A stretch of DNA of 64,000 bases from Corynebacterium variabile (GTDB taxonomy: Bacteria > Actinomycetota > Actinomycetes > Mycobacteriales > Mycobacteriaceae). Below are positions 16,915 through 26,129 of this stretch, piece after piece. Position numbers and translations under genes: made by a program. Positions within the stretch are counted from its first letter, which is position 1, and the number at the start of each line of letters is the position of its first letter. Where the stretch lies: assembly GCF_006539825.1 (NCBI RefSeq), contig NZ_BJNT01000004.1, positions 1 through 64,000 of the forward strand, given 5' to 3'. The notes beneath the pieces are model-generated. The model was given only the letters and a program-made list of their open reading frames with translations, was not told where the DNA came from and searched no databases.

Positions 16915-18453
16915 CTAGTCCTCGAGCCCCAGTGCGTCCGCGATGGTGAAGTGCAGGTCGGTCTGGTCGGTCAGGCCGGTGGCGTTTGCCGCGCCCGGGC
17001 CGTAGGCCGCGAGGCGCAGCTGGGAGCCGGTATGACCCTGGTTGGTGGTGTCCTGGTTGTCGGAGGTGGCGTAGGCGACGGTCATCTCCGAGCCGTCCTT
17101 CGTGGTGAGGTTGCGGGACAGGCCCGGGTAGACGGAGGCGCGGGCCTCTTCGACGGAGACGCCGGCGTCCTCGGCGATACCCTCGATGTCCTCCTCCGAC
17201 ACCGGGGCGACGATCTGGCTGGTGTGCGCGTGATCGGCGGTGACGAGGACGAGGGTCTCGCCGTCGGCCTCCGCGAACTCGAGGGTCTTCTGCACCGCCT
17301 CGTCGAGGTCGACGGTCTCACCGATCTGTCCGCAGGGGTTCGCCGCGTGGTCCTCCTTGTCGATCGAGGCGCCCTCGACCTGCAGGAAGAAGCCGTTCTC
17401 CTTGCCGTTGTCGTTCTCGGAGAGCAGGTCGATGGCCTTGGAGGTCATGTCGGCGAGCAGCGGCACCTCGGCGGTGCGCTCCGGGTTGTCGGTGCAGGTC
17501 TCCGCGGGCTGCAGGTAGCCCTCCTTCACTGCCTTCTCACCTTCCCAACGTACCGGCATATTGCCGTCGCTGAACAGGCCGAGGACCGGGGCGTCCTGGT
17601 CGGCGGCGGTGATCTCGTCGAGCTCGGCGGCGGTCGTCGGCAGCTGATAGCCACGTTCGGTGGCCTGCTCGATGAGGGTCTTCCCCTCCCAGTCGCCGGC
17701 TTTGGCGGTCTGTCCGAAGCTTTCGGCGCCACCACCGAGGGTGACATCGGCGCGGGTGCCGAGGATCTGCTCGGAAATGGAGCCGGAGCCCCCGTTCTCC
17801 AGCAGGTCATCGCCGCATTTCTCGGTGTCCTCCGGGCCGTAGCACTTGCGCTGTCCGACATGTGCGGCCTGGACGGCGGGGGTGGCGTCCTGGATCTCGG
17901 CGGTGGAGACATTTCCGGTGGCCAGGCCGGCGTCCTTCGCCTTCTCGATGAGGTTCTGCTGCGCCTCGCCGTGGATGTCGACGCCGATCGCGCCGTTGTA
18001 GCTCTTCGTCCCGGTGGCCCAGGCGGTGCCGGACGCGGCGGAGTCGGTGACGTAGTTCGGCGAGCCGTCCTTGTTCAGTGAATAGTGGGTGTACTGGCCG
18101 GAGACGGGGAGGGCGTCGATGCCGGCGAACTGGCCGGCGGCGCCTTCGGCGTAGTTACGTGCGGCGGTGATCTCGGAATCGCCCATGCCGTCGCCGATGA
18201 GGAGGATGACGTTCTTCGCGCCGGCGTCGCGCATGGCGTCCCGGATGTAGTCGGTCTGGTCGCCGTCGAGGCGTCGGGCACCACCGTTGGTGGTGATGTC
18301 GCCGTCGGCGGAGCGCTCGGCGAGGGTGCCGGCTTCGGAGGACGCCGCAGTGGCAGTGCTGTCGGTGCTGTCGTCATCCCCACTGCTGCAGGCGGCGGTG
18401 ACGAGGAGGGTGGAGGCGCCGAGGGCGGCGAGAACTGTTCGTGAAACGGTCAT
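16915..18453 (-). CDS. phoA: Alkaline phosphatase, PhoA type, lipoprotein
   Basis: A 512-aa exported phosphatase. The signal peptide ends in the lipobox LVTAAC (Cys22), so it is probably lipid-anchored outside the membrane. The metal-binding [11 protein letters not shown] (Asp88) and the nucleophile Ser138 in [14 protein letters not shown] are present, as are the metal residues [15 protein letters not shown] and VTADHAHT. It releases phosphate from monoesters. No Pho regulator is adjacent. The ATG at 18453 directly precedes a normal signal peptide. Divergent from a small gene at 18551. Confidence 0.93.
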   Translation of the reverse strand: MTVSRTVLAALGASTLLVTAACSSGDDDSTDSTATAASSEAGTLAERSADGDITTNGGARRLDGDQTDYIRDAMRDAGAKNVILLIGDGMGDSEITAARNYAEGAAGQFAGIDALPVSGQYTHYSLNKDGSPNYVTDSAASGTAWATGTKSYNGAIGVDIHGEAQQNLIEKAKDAGLATGNVSTAEIQDATPAVQAAHVGQRKCYGPEDTEKCGDDLLENGGSGSISEQILGTRADVTLGGGAESFGQTAKAGDWEGKTLIEQATERGYQLPTTAAELDEITAADQDAPVLGLFSDGNMPVRWEGEKAVKEGYLQPAETCTDNPERTAEVPLLADMTSKAIDLLSENDNGKENGFFLQVEGASIDKEDHAANPCGQIGETVDLDEAVQKTLEFAEADGETLVLVTADHAHTSQIVAPVSEEDIEGIAEDAGVSVEEARASVYPGLSRNLTTKDGSEMTVAYATSDNQDTTNQGHTGSQLRLAAYGPGAANATGLTDQTDLHFTIADALGLED

Positions 18454-18532
18454 GCTGCAGGAAGCTACGGGCGACCGGTGAATCGGTTATGAGCGTAGAA
18501 GTACGAGGTTCTTAACATGAGATGAACAGCCG

Positions 18533-18538
18533 TATAAT
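18533..18538 (+). promoter_or_regulatory. TATAAT -10 element, probably leaderless start of the 18551 gene
   Basis: A perfect TATAAT ends 12 bases before the ATG at 18551, so transcription would begin within a few bases of the start codon. TTCTTA at 18509-18514 is a weak -35 with an 18-base spacer. Confidence 0.55.
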
Positions 18539-18550
18539 CTACTCTTCCCC

Positions 18551-18862
18551 ATGACGTTCACCTCATCAATCAAACACGTCCTCTCCCGTGGCGCCGTCGC
18601 CGCCGCCGGGACGCCGGACATCGACGACTGCTTCTCGGTCGAAGGTGCTCTCGCCGACAGGCAGCCGACGAAGATGCTCAGTTACTCCGCCGAGGCAGCG
18701 TCGACGGAGGATGCGACGTCCGGCGGCCTTGACTACTCCGGTCGTGAAGTGGCGGGGCAGGGCTACCCGGCGCTCGACGGTGACGAGGTCACCGGCGTGT
18801 GCCACACCTTCTCCAAGGACTGCGACGAGACCACCGGGAAGCCGGTGAAGGACGAGAAGTAG
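18551..18862 (+). CDS. Small hypothetical protein (103 aa)
   Basis: Not recognised. The product is 103 aa, acidic, and has three cysteines (residues about 27, 84 and 91), with no clear signal peptide or membrane helix. It begins 12 bases after a consensus TATAAT and ends before a hairpin at 18889. It may be a short expressed gene or the remnant of a longer one. It lies in the 513 bases between the phosphatase and a large secreted protein. Promoter quality is the main evidence that it is real. Confidence 0.45.
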   Translation: MTFTSSIKHVLSRGAVAAAGTPDIDDCFSVEGALADRQPTKMLSYSAEAASTEDATSGGLDYSGREVAGQGYPALDGDEVTGVCHTFSKDCDETTGKPVKDEK

Positions 18863-18888
18863 TTCTCTAACATCTGTGCAGGTACACG

Positions 18889-18955
18889 TGTCGGTACCAG
18901 TGCAGCTACCGGTACCGGTAGCGACACTGCAGCACGCTCGGTTCTGGTGCCGACA
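18889..18955. terminator. Hairpin between convergent genes
   Basis: Arms TGTCGGTACCAG (18889-18900) and CTGGTGCCGACA (18944-18955) pair with one G-U. The loop contains a further palindrome, CTACCGGTACCGGTAG. It separates the stops at 18862 and 18967. No T tract. Confidence 0.6.
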
Positions 18956-18966
18956 AGGGGGAGTGA

Positions 18967-21300
18967 CTAGGAGGTGGCCTCAGTGTCCGCAGTGTCCGCA
19001 GTGTCCGCAGTGTCCGCAGCGTCCGCAGCGGGATCGTCGACCGGCTCGCCGCTGGTGGCACCGGATTCGTCAGTCGGCTCGTCATCCTGGGTGGGGGACG
19101 CGGCGGTCGACCCGGGAGAGGGGTCGGTGGCACCGCCCGATTCCGCAGGTGCCGTAGTCCCGGCGGACGGACGGGTCACGGTCGTGTCGGTGGGTTCACC
19201 GGAGCGCCGGCTGGTGGCGTCGTCCTCGTCCAGGCCCTGGCCCGCCGGCGTGGTGGACGTGGAAGACCCGTCGGAAGCGGAACCTGAGCCGTCAGCCGAT
19301 CGGCCGGCTGCTTCCTCTCCGCAGTCCTTATTGTCCCCGGACTCCCCGGACTCGTCTGTACCGTCAGCGGTGTCGCAGGTGCCGGTGCCGTCCTCTGCAT
19401 CGTCGGCGGATTCATCATCCTTGCCGAGACCCAGCAGATCGCCGATCCACTTCAGATCGGACGGCAGGGTGATGCTCTTGGCCCAGTTCGTGAAGATCCG
19501 GTCCGGACGGGTGAGATCGTCCAGGGTGACCGTGCCCAGGCCGAAGGCGTTGTCCCAGGTCACGAGACTGACCTTGGGGAGCAGGCCGGTGTCGGCATCG
19601 TCGGCGATCTTCTCGATCTGCGGCAGACTGAGCAGGTTCGGACGGGTCGAACCGTTGACGTCGACACCCGGGAAGAAGACCACGCGGTGGCCGAACCACT
19701 CCACGGTCACCGGCTCGCGCAGACCGTAGTCCGAGGTCAACCAGGCTGCCGTGGTCTGCCGCGTGGTTTTCTCGGTGACTGCGTCACCGTCCTCGTCGAG
19801 GAGTGGGTTGCCCTCGTCATCGAGCACCGGAACCTCGACCTCCTCGGTCGTGACGTTCCTGGTCAGACGGACAAAGTCCTTGGCGAACTTCAGGCGTCCT
19901 TCCTCGCTGGTGATGTTGGTCATCAGGTCGTCGAGGAACGGGGTGGATCCAGCGTCCCCGGTGAGCTGCTTGACCAGGGCATCATTACCGAGGACGAGGG
20001 AGGACAGGTCGGTCAGGCCCCACTGGGTCTGGCGGGATTCGCCGACGACCGGGTCGCGCAGGTCCTCGTAGCGGTCGAAGGTGCCCAGGATGTTTGTGCA
20101 GGAGCCGAGGCCTTCAGCGGTGGCGGACGCGGAGATGCCGAAGCAGGAGACCTCCTTGAGCTTGGGGATGTCGAGGTTCTCGGCGGTGTCAAGGAGATCC
20201 ATGACGTCCTCGCCGGCGTACTTCTCGACGCCCAGATGGCGGAGCCTGGTGAGGTCGAGTGCCTGGCCGAACCAGGTCAGACCGATCTCGTTGGTGTCCA
20301 TGTTCAGCGCGGTGGAGACGCCGAGGGTGGCGTGCGCGACGGAGCTGCGACCGTTGTCGGCACCCGCGAGTGCAGCGGCCGGCAGGCCGAAGAGCTTCTT
20401 GGCCTCGGCCAGGGCATTGCCGTCGCGCATGGCGGCGGCGACACTGATGCCGTCACCGGCGATCGTCGCGGAACCGCGGGGGCCGTTGTTGTCCATGTCG
20501 GGGAGTTCGACCGGCTTGGACGCGTCGTACTTCTTGCCGGTGAGGTACTCGGCGATCTTCAGGGCGTTGGTGCGCTTCTCGAGGTTGCCGTCGTACTCGA
20601 CCTTGACGGTCTCCCAGCCGATGCAGACCTTCCACAACCATTTGTTGCACTCCCCGCGCTCATCCCTGTAGGCCGCCTTGAACGGCAGCGCCGCGTCCGC
20701 CTGGACCTGCTCGTAGGTGCTGTACTTACCGAGCTGCGTCGGGTCGATCCGCGGCAGGCCGAGCCCACCGACGATGCTCTTGATGGTGTCGCTGCCGAGA
20801 GCGGCGGCGCTGAGGATCTCGAAGAGATTCCGCTCGCCGAGCTCGTACTTCAGTCCCAGGAGGTTGATGTCCTTGCCCAGGTCGATCGTGGTGTCCTCCG
20901 CGGCGGACCCCAGCTCGATCCTGTCCGGCAGGACGACGGCGATGCCGTCACCGGTGGCCTGGGAACAGTCGGCGACGGCCACCGGGCGTGCGTCCTCCGA
21001 ATCCTCCTCAGGCACCGGGGTGGAGCCGTCGGCGTTGCGGCAGACCTCGAGGTAGTCGAGGATCATGTCGTTGTTCAGCAGCTCATCGAGCTGGTCCATG
21101 CTGAAGTCGCCGGTGTAGGAGTTCGTCGCGGACGCAGACGGGCCGACGGCCACACCGGCGCCGAGAGCGGCGACCGCCCCGAGGCTGAGGATGCCGGTGC
21201 GCCACCTCTTCCGCTGTGCCGCAGTCGTCGCGGTGGTGGCGAGTCCGGTGCTGGCGGAACGGACGGAACGGGAGGAGGCGCGGTGGCGGGCGGATCTCAT
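18967..21300 (-). CDS. Large secreted protein of unknown function
   Basis: A 777-aa exported protein. A long basic N-region leads into a hydrophobic core (residues about 36-52) with probable cleavage after PSASA (58). Residues 60-610 form one or more globular domains with scattered cysteines (for example GECNKWLWKVC and SCFGIS) that could form disulfides. Residues 630-777 are a Ser/Thr/Asp/Gly-rich tail ending in ADTADTADTADTEATS, coded by a 9-base tandem repeat. The tail suggests a wall-spanning or glycosylated stalk. No LPxTG motif or C-terminal helix is seen. Family not recognised; apparently a single gene. Confidence 0.85.
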   Translation of the reverse strand: MRSARHRASSRSVRSASTGLATTATTAAQRKRWRTGILSLGAVAALGAGVAVGPSASATNSYTGDFSMDQLDELLNNDMILDYLEVCRNADGSTPVPEEDSEDARPVAVADCSQATGDGIAVVLPDRIELGSAAEDTTIDLGKDINLLGLKYELGERNLFEILSAAALGSDTIKSIVGGLGLPRIDPTQLGKYSTYEQVQADAALPFKAAYRDERGECNKWLWKVCIGWETVKVEYDGNLEKRTNALKIAEYLTGKKYDASKPVELPDMDNNGPRGSATIAGDGISVAAAMRDGNALAEAKKLFGLPAAALAGADNGRSSVAHATLGVSTALNMDTNEIGLTWFGQALDLTRLRHLGVEKYAGEDVMDLLDTAENLDIPKLKEVSCFGISASATAEGLGSCTNILGTFDRYEDLRDPVVGESRQTQWGLTDLSSLVLGNDALVKQLTGDAGSTPFLDDLMTNITSEEGRLKFAKDFVRLTRNVTTEEVEVPVLDDEGNPLLDEDGDAVTEKTTRQTTAAWLTSDYGLREPVTVEWFGHRVVFFPGVDVNGSTRPNLLSLPQIEKIADDADTGLLPKVSLVTWDNAFGLGTVTLDDLTRPDRIFTNWAKSITLPSDLKWIGDLLGLGKDDESADDAEDGTGTCDTADGTDESGESGDNKDCGEEAAGRSADGSGSASDGSSTSTTPAGQGLDEDDATSRRSGEPTDTTVTRPSAGTTAPAESGGATDPSPGSTAASPTQDDEPTDESGATSGEPVDDPAADAADTADTADTADTEATS
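18981..19017. repeat. Short tandem repeat inside a coding tail
   Basis: About four copies of the 9-base unit GTGTCCGCA encode a repeated Ala-Asp-Thr at the C-terminus of the secreted protein. In-frame 9-base units can change the length of the tail without breaking the gene. Confidence 0.75.
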
Positions 21301-21439
21301 GCGGTGGGCCCTTCGGTGGTGAACAGAAACGTCACACGCACCAACTGGCTGGACACTGATCCCGTTACCCTGCTCAGCGTCGGTAGTTCATGACTTCCCC
21401 TGAAGTTTTCCGCCGTTCCGCCCTCAGCATCCCCGCGTC

Positions 21440-22060
21440 CTACAACTCCCGGACCACCCGCGCCGGCGTTCCCATAGCCAGCACACCGGACGGCAGGTCG
21501 CGCGTCACCACGGACCCCGCGCCGACGACCACGTTGTCGCCGATGGTCACACCCGCGCAGACCGTGACATTCCCACCGAACCAGCAGTTCTCACCGATGG
21601 TGATCGGCGCACCGTACTCCCAGCCCGTCGCCCGCAGCGCATGGTCGGTCAACGGGTGCAGCGGGGTGAGGATCTGCACGGCGGGTCCGATCCGCGTGTC
21701 CTTACCTATATGGACGGGGCAGACGTCGAGGATCGTGGCGTCCACGTTGAGGAACACGCGATCACCCAGGTGGATGTTCTGCCCGTAGTCCACCCGGAGC
21801 CCGGGCCAGATCACGGCGTCCTTCCCGACGGAACCGAGCAGGTCACGCAGCTGTTCCTCGTAGGACGCCACGTCCGCTGGATCCGTCTGCCCCAGCTTCC
21901 AGCACGCCGAGCGGGCGGCCAGGCCCGCAGCGGCGATCTCCGGGTCGTCGGCGTGGTACAGCTCCCCGGCGACCATGCGGTCCCACATGGAGCGCGGATC
22001 GGCGTCCACCTCGGCACGGACGGCGGCGTCAACGGCGTCGGCGGGATCAGATTCAACCAT
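21440..22060 (-). CDS. Sugar O-acetyltransferase (maltose/galactoside acetyltransferase type)
   Basis: A 206-aa left-handed beta-helix enzyme. The N-terminal helical cap (residues 20-75, including MWDRMVAGELYHADDPEI) is the Mac domain of maltose acetyltransferases. Hexapeptide repeats follow to the end, including TPLHPLTDH with the catalytic His and GENCWFGGNVTVCAGVTIG. The enzyme transfers acetyl from acetyl-CoA to a sugar hydroxyl. MVESDPAD at 22060 was chosen because it begins the Mac domain; a longer frame reaches 22192 but overlaps the metB promoter. Divergent from metB. Confidence 0.9.
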   Translation of the reverse strand: MVESDPADAVDAAVRAEVDADPRSMWDRMVAGELYHADDPEIAAAGLAARSACWKLGQTDPADVASYEEQLRDLLGSVGKDAVIWPGLRVDYGQNIHLGDRVFLNVDATILDVCPVHIGKDTRIGPAVQILTPLHPLTDHALRATGWEYGAPITIGENCWFGGNVTVCAGVTIGDNVVVGAGSVVTRDLPSGVLAMGTPARVVREL

Positions 22061-22086
22061 GCCAGACAGTATGCCGGACGCCGTGC

Positions 22087-22109
22087 CAGACAGCTCTGTC
22101 CGATAGGAT
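22087..22109 (+). promoter_or_regulatory. metB promoter with McbR-like operator
   Basis: CAGAC-AGCTCT-GTCCG at 22087-22102 fits seven of the ten fixed bases of the corynebacterial McbR site TAGAC-N6-GTCTA. It is followed at once by a TAGGAT -10 hexamer (22104-22109). McbR represses methionine and cysteine genes including metB in C. glutamicum, so the site sits where it should. The regulator gene is not in the window. Confidence 0.45.
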
Positions 22110-22178
22110 GGCCTGCGCATGCACTGTCCCGGAACGTCGACCCGGGGCAACGACGAGAAGCACCCAGGAGAACACCCG

Positions 22179-23447
22179 ATGACCAGCGCCAATCAGGCAC
22201 AGCACGCCGAGCACGAGAACCGGGCGGACGCCGGTACCGCCGCGCGACGCGAGGCAGCACTCACGGCCGCTGCCCGCCTGACCGACGCCACCGGCCGTCC
22301 CTTCGGCTTCAACACCAACGCCATCCACTCCGGCTACGAGCCGGACGGCCAGACCGGCGCGGTCAACGTGCCCGTCTACACCTCCACCACCTACGCCCAG
22401 GACGGGGTGGCACAGCTCCGCGGCGGTTTCGAGTACTCCCGCTGCGGCAACCCGACCGTCACCGCCGTCGAGCAGGCCGTCGCCGCCCTGGAAGGTGCCC
22501 GCTTCGGCCGCGCCTTCGGCTCCGGCATGGCCGCCACCGACACCCTGCTGCGCGCCCTGCTGCGTCCCGGAGACCACCTGATCCTCGGATCCGACGCCTA
22601 CGGCGGAACCTTCCGCCTCATCGACACCACCTACAGGGAATGGGGCGTCACCTGCTCCATCGTCGACACCGCCGATACCGCCCAGATCGCCGGCGCACTG
22701 CAGGAGAACACGAAGCTGGTCTGGCTGGAGACGCCGACCAACCCGATGCTCGGCATCACCGACATCGCCGCCACCGCCGCCGCGATCAAGGACGCCGGCC
22801 ACGCCGCGAAGCTCGTCGTCGACAACACCTTCGCCAGCCCCTACCTGCAGAATCCGCTGGCTCTCGGTGCGGACGTGGTGATGCACTCCACCACGAAGTA
22901 CCTCGGCGGACACTCCGACGTCGTCGGTGGCGTGGTCGTCACCAACGACGAGGATCTCGACGGTGAGCTGCTGTTCCTGCAGGGTGGCGTGGGCGCGGTG
23001 CCCGGGCCCTTCGACGCCTACCTCACCTACCGCGGTATCAAGACCCTCGGTGTACGCATGGACCGCCACTGCGCGAATGCCCAGGCCGTCGCCGAGTTCC
23101 TGCAGTCCCGCCCCGAGATCCACACCGTCCTCTACCCGGGCCTGCCGGACCACCCCGGCCACGACATCGCCGCGGAGCAGATGAAGGGCTTCGGCGCGAT
23201 GGTGTCGGTCCGCTTCGCCGGTGGCGAGGACGCCGCCCTGAAGTTCTGCGAGTCGACCCGGCTGATCTGCCTGGCGGAGTCGCTCGGTGGCGTGGAGTCG
23301 CTGCTGGAGCACCCTGCGAAGATGACTCACCAGTCCGCCGCCGGCTCCGCTCTCGAGGTGCCCGACGACCTGGTGCGCATCTCCATCGGCATCGAGGACA
23401 TCGACGACCTGATCGCCGACCTCACCCAGGCGCTCGACGCTCTGTGA
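22179..23447 (+). CDS. metB: Cystathionine gamma-synthase
   Basis: A 422-aa PLP enzyme of the Cys/Met metabolism family. The PLP-lysine is Lys240 in HSTTKYLGGHSD. Other family blocks are FEYSRCGNPT, GSGMAATDTL, YGGTFRLID and LAESLGGVESLLEHPAKMTH. The sequence is very close to the corynebacterial MetB type. It joins O-acyl-homoserine and cysteine to cystathionine in methionine synthesis. Start ATG 22179 has AGGAG eight bases upstream; an earlier in-frame ATG at 22119 lacks one. Residues 1-35 are a polar extension compared with usual MetB. The next gene overlaps its stop. Confidence 0.95.
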   Translation: MTSANQAQHAEHENRADAGTAARREAALTAAARLTDATGRPFGFNTNAIHSGYEPDGQTGAVNVPVYTSTTYAQDGVAQLRGGFEYSRCGNPTVTAVEQAVAALEGARFGRAFGSGMAATDTLLRALLRPGDHLILGSDAYGGTFRLIDTTYREWGVTCSIVDTADTAQIAGALQENTKLVWLETPTNPMLGITDIAATAAAIKDAGHAAKLVVDNTFASPYLQNPLALGADVVMHSTTKYLGGHSDVVGGVVVTNDEDLDGELLFLQGGVGAVPGPFDAYLTYRGIKTLGVRMDRHCANAQAVAEFLQSRPEIHTVLYPGLPDHPGHDIAAEQMKGFGAMVSVRFAGGEDAALKFCESTRLICLAESLGGVESLLEHPAKMTHQSAAGSALEVPDDLVRISIGIEDIDDLIADLTQALDAL

Positions 23448-24277
23448 CTGACGCCGCTCTTGACTCCGCCGACTGCAGGATCGGTGTCCGCGCAGGTCAC
23501 AGCATCATCCATGTGACGGTGTGGCACCCGCAGTGGGGCTCGGCGAAGACCGCGGCGCTGCGTGCGGGACTGTTCGGTGCGGCTGTTTCTCCAGATGCCG
23601 CGTCCTCCGACGGGGACGCCACCCCGGGCGTCGCCGTGGCCCGCCAACTGCTGGAGGACGCCCTGGGCGTCCCGACCGTCGCGACGTGGATCGGCTCGAT
23701 CGAGGTCACCGACCACAGTCCGGAACATGCCGTGAGCATGGCTGACCTGGGGATTCGCGTGGACCGCATGGCGTCCTCCGCGAAGGACCCGGACGGCAAC
23801 CCGACGCATACCGAGCTACGCATGGAGGTCGACGGGGCGGATGCGACGGTGCGCACCATCGTGCCGCTCGCGCCGACGGTCGCCCCGGGGCATGACCGTC
23901 ATGTCGCGGTGACGTTGCACATCGACCCCTTCCGCTCGACGGACCTCACCGGCGCGCAGGTCCGCTCCACCGTCCTCGCACTGGAGGACGCCCTGTCGGC
24001 CACGGTCCGGGAGAATCACGCCGGGCTGCTCGTCGCGGTGGTGCATCAGGAGGGCGCCGGGACCGGTCAACCCGGCGCCGGACTGGATGGCGTGGGTCGG
24101 CAGGACGCGGTGACCCTGCACTACTACCTGGGTGTCGGCGCTGGTGACGGTGTCGTCGACCTGGACCATCTCCTCAACTCCCTGCGTGCCACGGTCTCCA
24201 CCTGGGAGATCGGCGAGGCGTCCCTCGATGACGAGGTGGACCCGACCTGGTCCGCGGTGCAGCGCTACCGGGTGTAG
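23444..24277 (+). CDS. Protein of unknown function coupled to metB
   Basis: A 277-aa soluble protein starting at a GTG that overlaps the metB stop (GTGA), so it is translated together with metB. No family recognised. It reads as an alpha/beta fold with segments such as SIIHVTVWHPQWGSAKTAALRAGLF and TVATWIGSIEVTDHSPEHA. One cysteine, no membrane helices. The coupling suggests a role tied to methionine metabolism or a dosage need with MetB, but nothing in the sequence shows a reaction. Confidence 0.75.
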   Translation: MTDAALDSADCRIGVRAGHSIIHVTVWHPQWGSAKTAALRAGLFGAAVSPDAASSDGDATPGVAVARQLLEDALGVPTVATWIGSIEVTDHSPEHAVSMADLGIRVDRMASSAKDPDGNPTHTELRMEVDGADATVRTIVPLAPTVAPGHDRHVAVTLHIDPFRSTDLTGAQVRSTVLALEDALSATVRENHAGLLVAVVHQEGAGTGQPGAGLDGVGRQDAVTLHYYLGVGAGDGVVDLDHLLNSLRATVSTWEIGEASLDDEVDPTWSAVQRYRV

Positions 24278-24346
24278 GCGCCCGCGGTCACCGCCGGATA
24301 CTGTTCATCTGAAAAGTAGATGACGCTCCACGGGAGGGCAGTGGCC

Positions 24347-24791
24347 ATGGGTGCAGGTATGCGGGTGGAGATTGCGACGGATGTCAGGCGCGCCGGGCGG
24401 GTGGGTGCGTCCCTCGGCGCGGTTGTCCTGGGCCTGGGACTCGCCGCCTGTGGGGATGATGACAGCGACGGGAGTGGCGGGGGCCCGGATAACGAGGCGT
24501 CCGGCACGGAGAACTGTGCGGCGCTGGATGACACCCTCGCTGAAGGCACGGAACTCTTCCCCGGCGGGGCGGTGATGGTCCCGGAGGGGTGGGAGATCCC
24601 CGACTGCCGCGGGGACGGCGACGGTCATTCTCAGCGGTGGCGACACGAAGTTCCTCTACGGGTGGAACGGGACGCAGTGGGAGCAGGTCCCGCAGTACAG
24701 CGAGGCGCACAGCGCGTACTGCTATGCGGAGGATGACCTGCGGGAACGCGGCGTGCCCGAGGACTTCTTCGAGGACGCCGAGCTCTGCTGA
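24347..24791 (+). pseudogene. Frameshifted small lipoprotein gene
   Basis: From ATG 24347 (GGGAGGG upstream) the frame codes a lipoprotein signal peptide ending LGLAACG, a Ser/Gly/Asp linker and a domain with ENCAALDDTLAEGTELFPGG and VMVPEGWEIPDC. Sense coding then moves one base forward: VILSGGDTKFLYGWNGTQWE ... EAHSAYCYAEDDLRERGVPE, ending in a stop at 24789-24791. Both halves look like one 145-150-aa secreted lipoprotein. The break lies about 24596-24620, which contains CCCC and GGGG runs where a base may have been gained or lost. Read literally, the first frame ends at 24736 with an unrelated tail. A sequencing error is possible. Confidence 0.65.
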
Positions 24792-24855
24792 CGGGGCGAT
24801 GGTCGGCGAGGGTGACGACGGCGGCCCGGCGTATCCGTTCCGCTGTGTCGGCAAC

Positions 24856-24905
24856 GCGCAGCGTGAGGCTGCTCTGACCCGGGTCAGAACAGCCTCACGC
24901 TGCGC
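24856..24905. terminator. 50-base near-perfect palindrome, bidirectional terminator
   Basis: Arms 24856-24880 and 24881-24905 (25 bases each) are complementary except for one mismatch and have no loop sequence between them. It lies between the stops of convergent genes (24791 and 24944). No T tract. Confidence 0.75.
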
Positions 24906-24943
24906 ACTGCGGACATCCCTGAGGATGTCGGCGAAGGGGAAGA

Positions 24944-25969
24944 TCAGTACCGGATCGCCATGCGTCCGTCGATCTTGCCCTTCTCCATGTTGGTGAAGAC
25001 CTCGTTGACGTCGTCGAGGCGGCACTCGGTCACCGTCGGGTGGATGAGGCCGCGGGCGTAGAAGTCCAGCGCCTCGACCTGGTCCTGGCGGTCGCCGACG
25101 AGCGAGCCGCGGATCGTCAGACCCTTGAGCACGATGTCGAAGATCGGGGCGGGGAACTCTCCCGGGGGCAGACCGTTGAAGACGATGGTGCCGGCGCGGC
25201 GGGCCATGTTGATCGCCTGGCCGAACGCCTGCGGGTGCACTGCGGTGACGAGGACGCCGTGCGCACCGCCGTCGGTGTACTCCTCGACGGCTTCGGCCGG
25301 GTCGACCTCGGCGGCGTTGACGGTGAATTCCGCACCGTGCTTCTTCGCCAGTTCCAGCTTCTCGTCGGCGATGTCGACGGCGATGACGCGCATACCCATC
25401 GCCTTGGCGTACTGGACGGCGAGGTGGCCGAGACCACCGACACCGGAGATGACCATGAACTGGCCGGGCTTCGTCTCGGAGACCTTGAGGCCCTTGTAGA
25501 CGGTGACGCCGGCGCAGAGGATCGGGGCGACCTCCAGCGGGTCGGAGCCCTCCGGGATGCGCGGGGCGAAGCGGGTGTCGACGAGCATGTAGGTGCCGAA
25601 GGAGCCGTTGACGGTGTATCCGCCGTACTCCGCGTTGGGGCAGAGCGTCTCCCAGCCCTTCAGGCACTGGTCACAGTTTCCGCAGGCGGACCAGAGCCAG
25701 GCGTTGCCGACCAGGTCGCCGACCTTCACGGTGTGGTCGCCTGGGCCGAGCTCGACCACCTCACCGACACCTTCGTGGCCGGGAACGAACGGGGGCTCAG
25801 GCTTGACCGGCCAGTCGCCGTGGGCGGCGTGGAGGTCGGTGTGGCAGATGCCCGAGGCGATGAGCTTGACGAGGGCCTGGTTGTGTCCGGGAGTGGGCAG
25901 GTCGACGTCCTTGATGACGACAGGGGCGCCGAACTCCTCGACGACAGCTCCGGTGAACGTATCGGTCAT
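24944..25969 (-). CDS. adhA: Zinc-dependent alcohol dehydrogenase
   Basis: A 341-aa medium-chain dehydrogenase. The catalytic zinc ligands are Cys42, His65/Glu66 and Cys152. The structural zinc ligands are Cys96, Cys99, Cys102 and Cys110 in SACGNCDQCLKGWETLC. The NAD-binding ISGVGGLGHLAVQYAKAMG follows near residue 175. It matches the AdhP/AdhA group that oxidises ethanol and other primary alcohols to aldehydes. It could take 1-alkanols made by AlkB onward, but the genes are 18 kb apart. Single gene with a long upstream region (25970-26233). Confidence 0.94.
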   Translation of the reverse strand: MTDTFTGAVVEEFGAPVVIKDVDLPTPGHNQALVKLIASGICHTDLHAAHGDWPVKPEPPFVPGHEGVGEVVELGPGDHTVKVGDLVGNAWLWSACGNCDQCLKGWETLCPNAEYGGYTVNGSFGTYMLVDTRFAPRIPEGSDPLEVAPILCAGVTVYKGLKVSETKPGQFMVISGVGGLGHLAVQYAKAMGMRVIAVDIADEKLELAKKHGAEFTVNAAEVDPAEAVEEYTDGGAHGVLVTAVHPQAFGQAINMARRAGTIVFNGLPPGEFPAPIFDIVLKGLTIRGSLVGDRQDQVEALDFYARGLIHPTVTECRLDDVNEVFTNMEKGKIDGRMAIRY

Positions 25970-26129
25970 GGGGCAGATCCTTCCGGTTGGGGAAAAGGTG
26001 TGACCGAGACGCTAACAAGACCCCCGTTGTGACCACCAGCCTTCTCTCGGCCGGAATTCCGCGCCGGACACCGGATTTTTCCTGTGAAGCTGCATGTCGG
26101 AGGCACCTTTGTCGTCGGATGTGACCCAA

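Noticed and set aside
18981..19017. Short regular repeats considered as a CRISPR array
   Set aside because: The units are 9 bases with no spacers and code an Ala-Asp-Thr protein tail.
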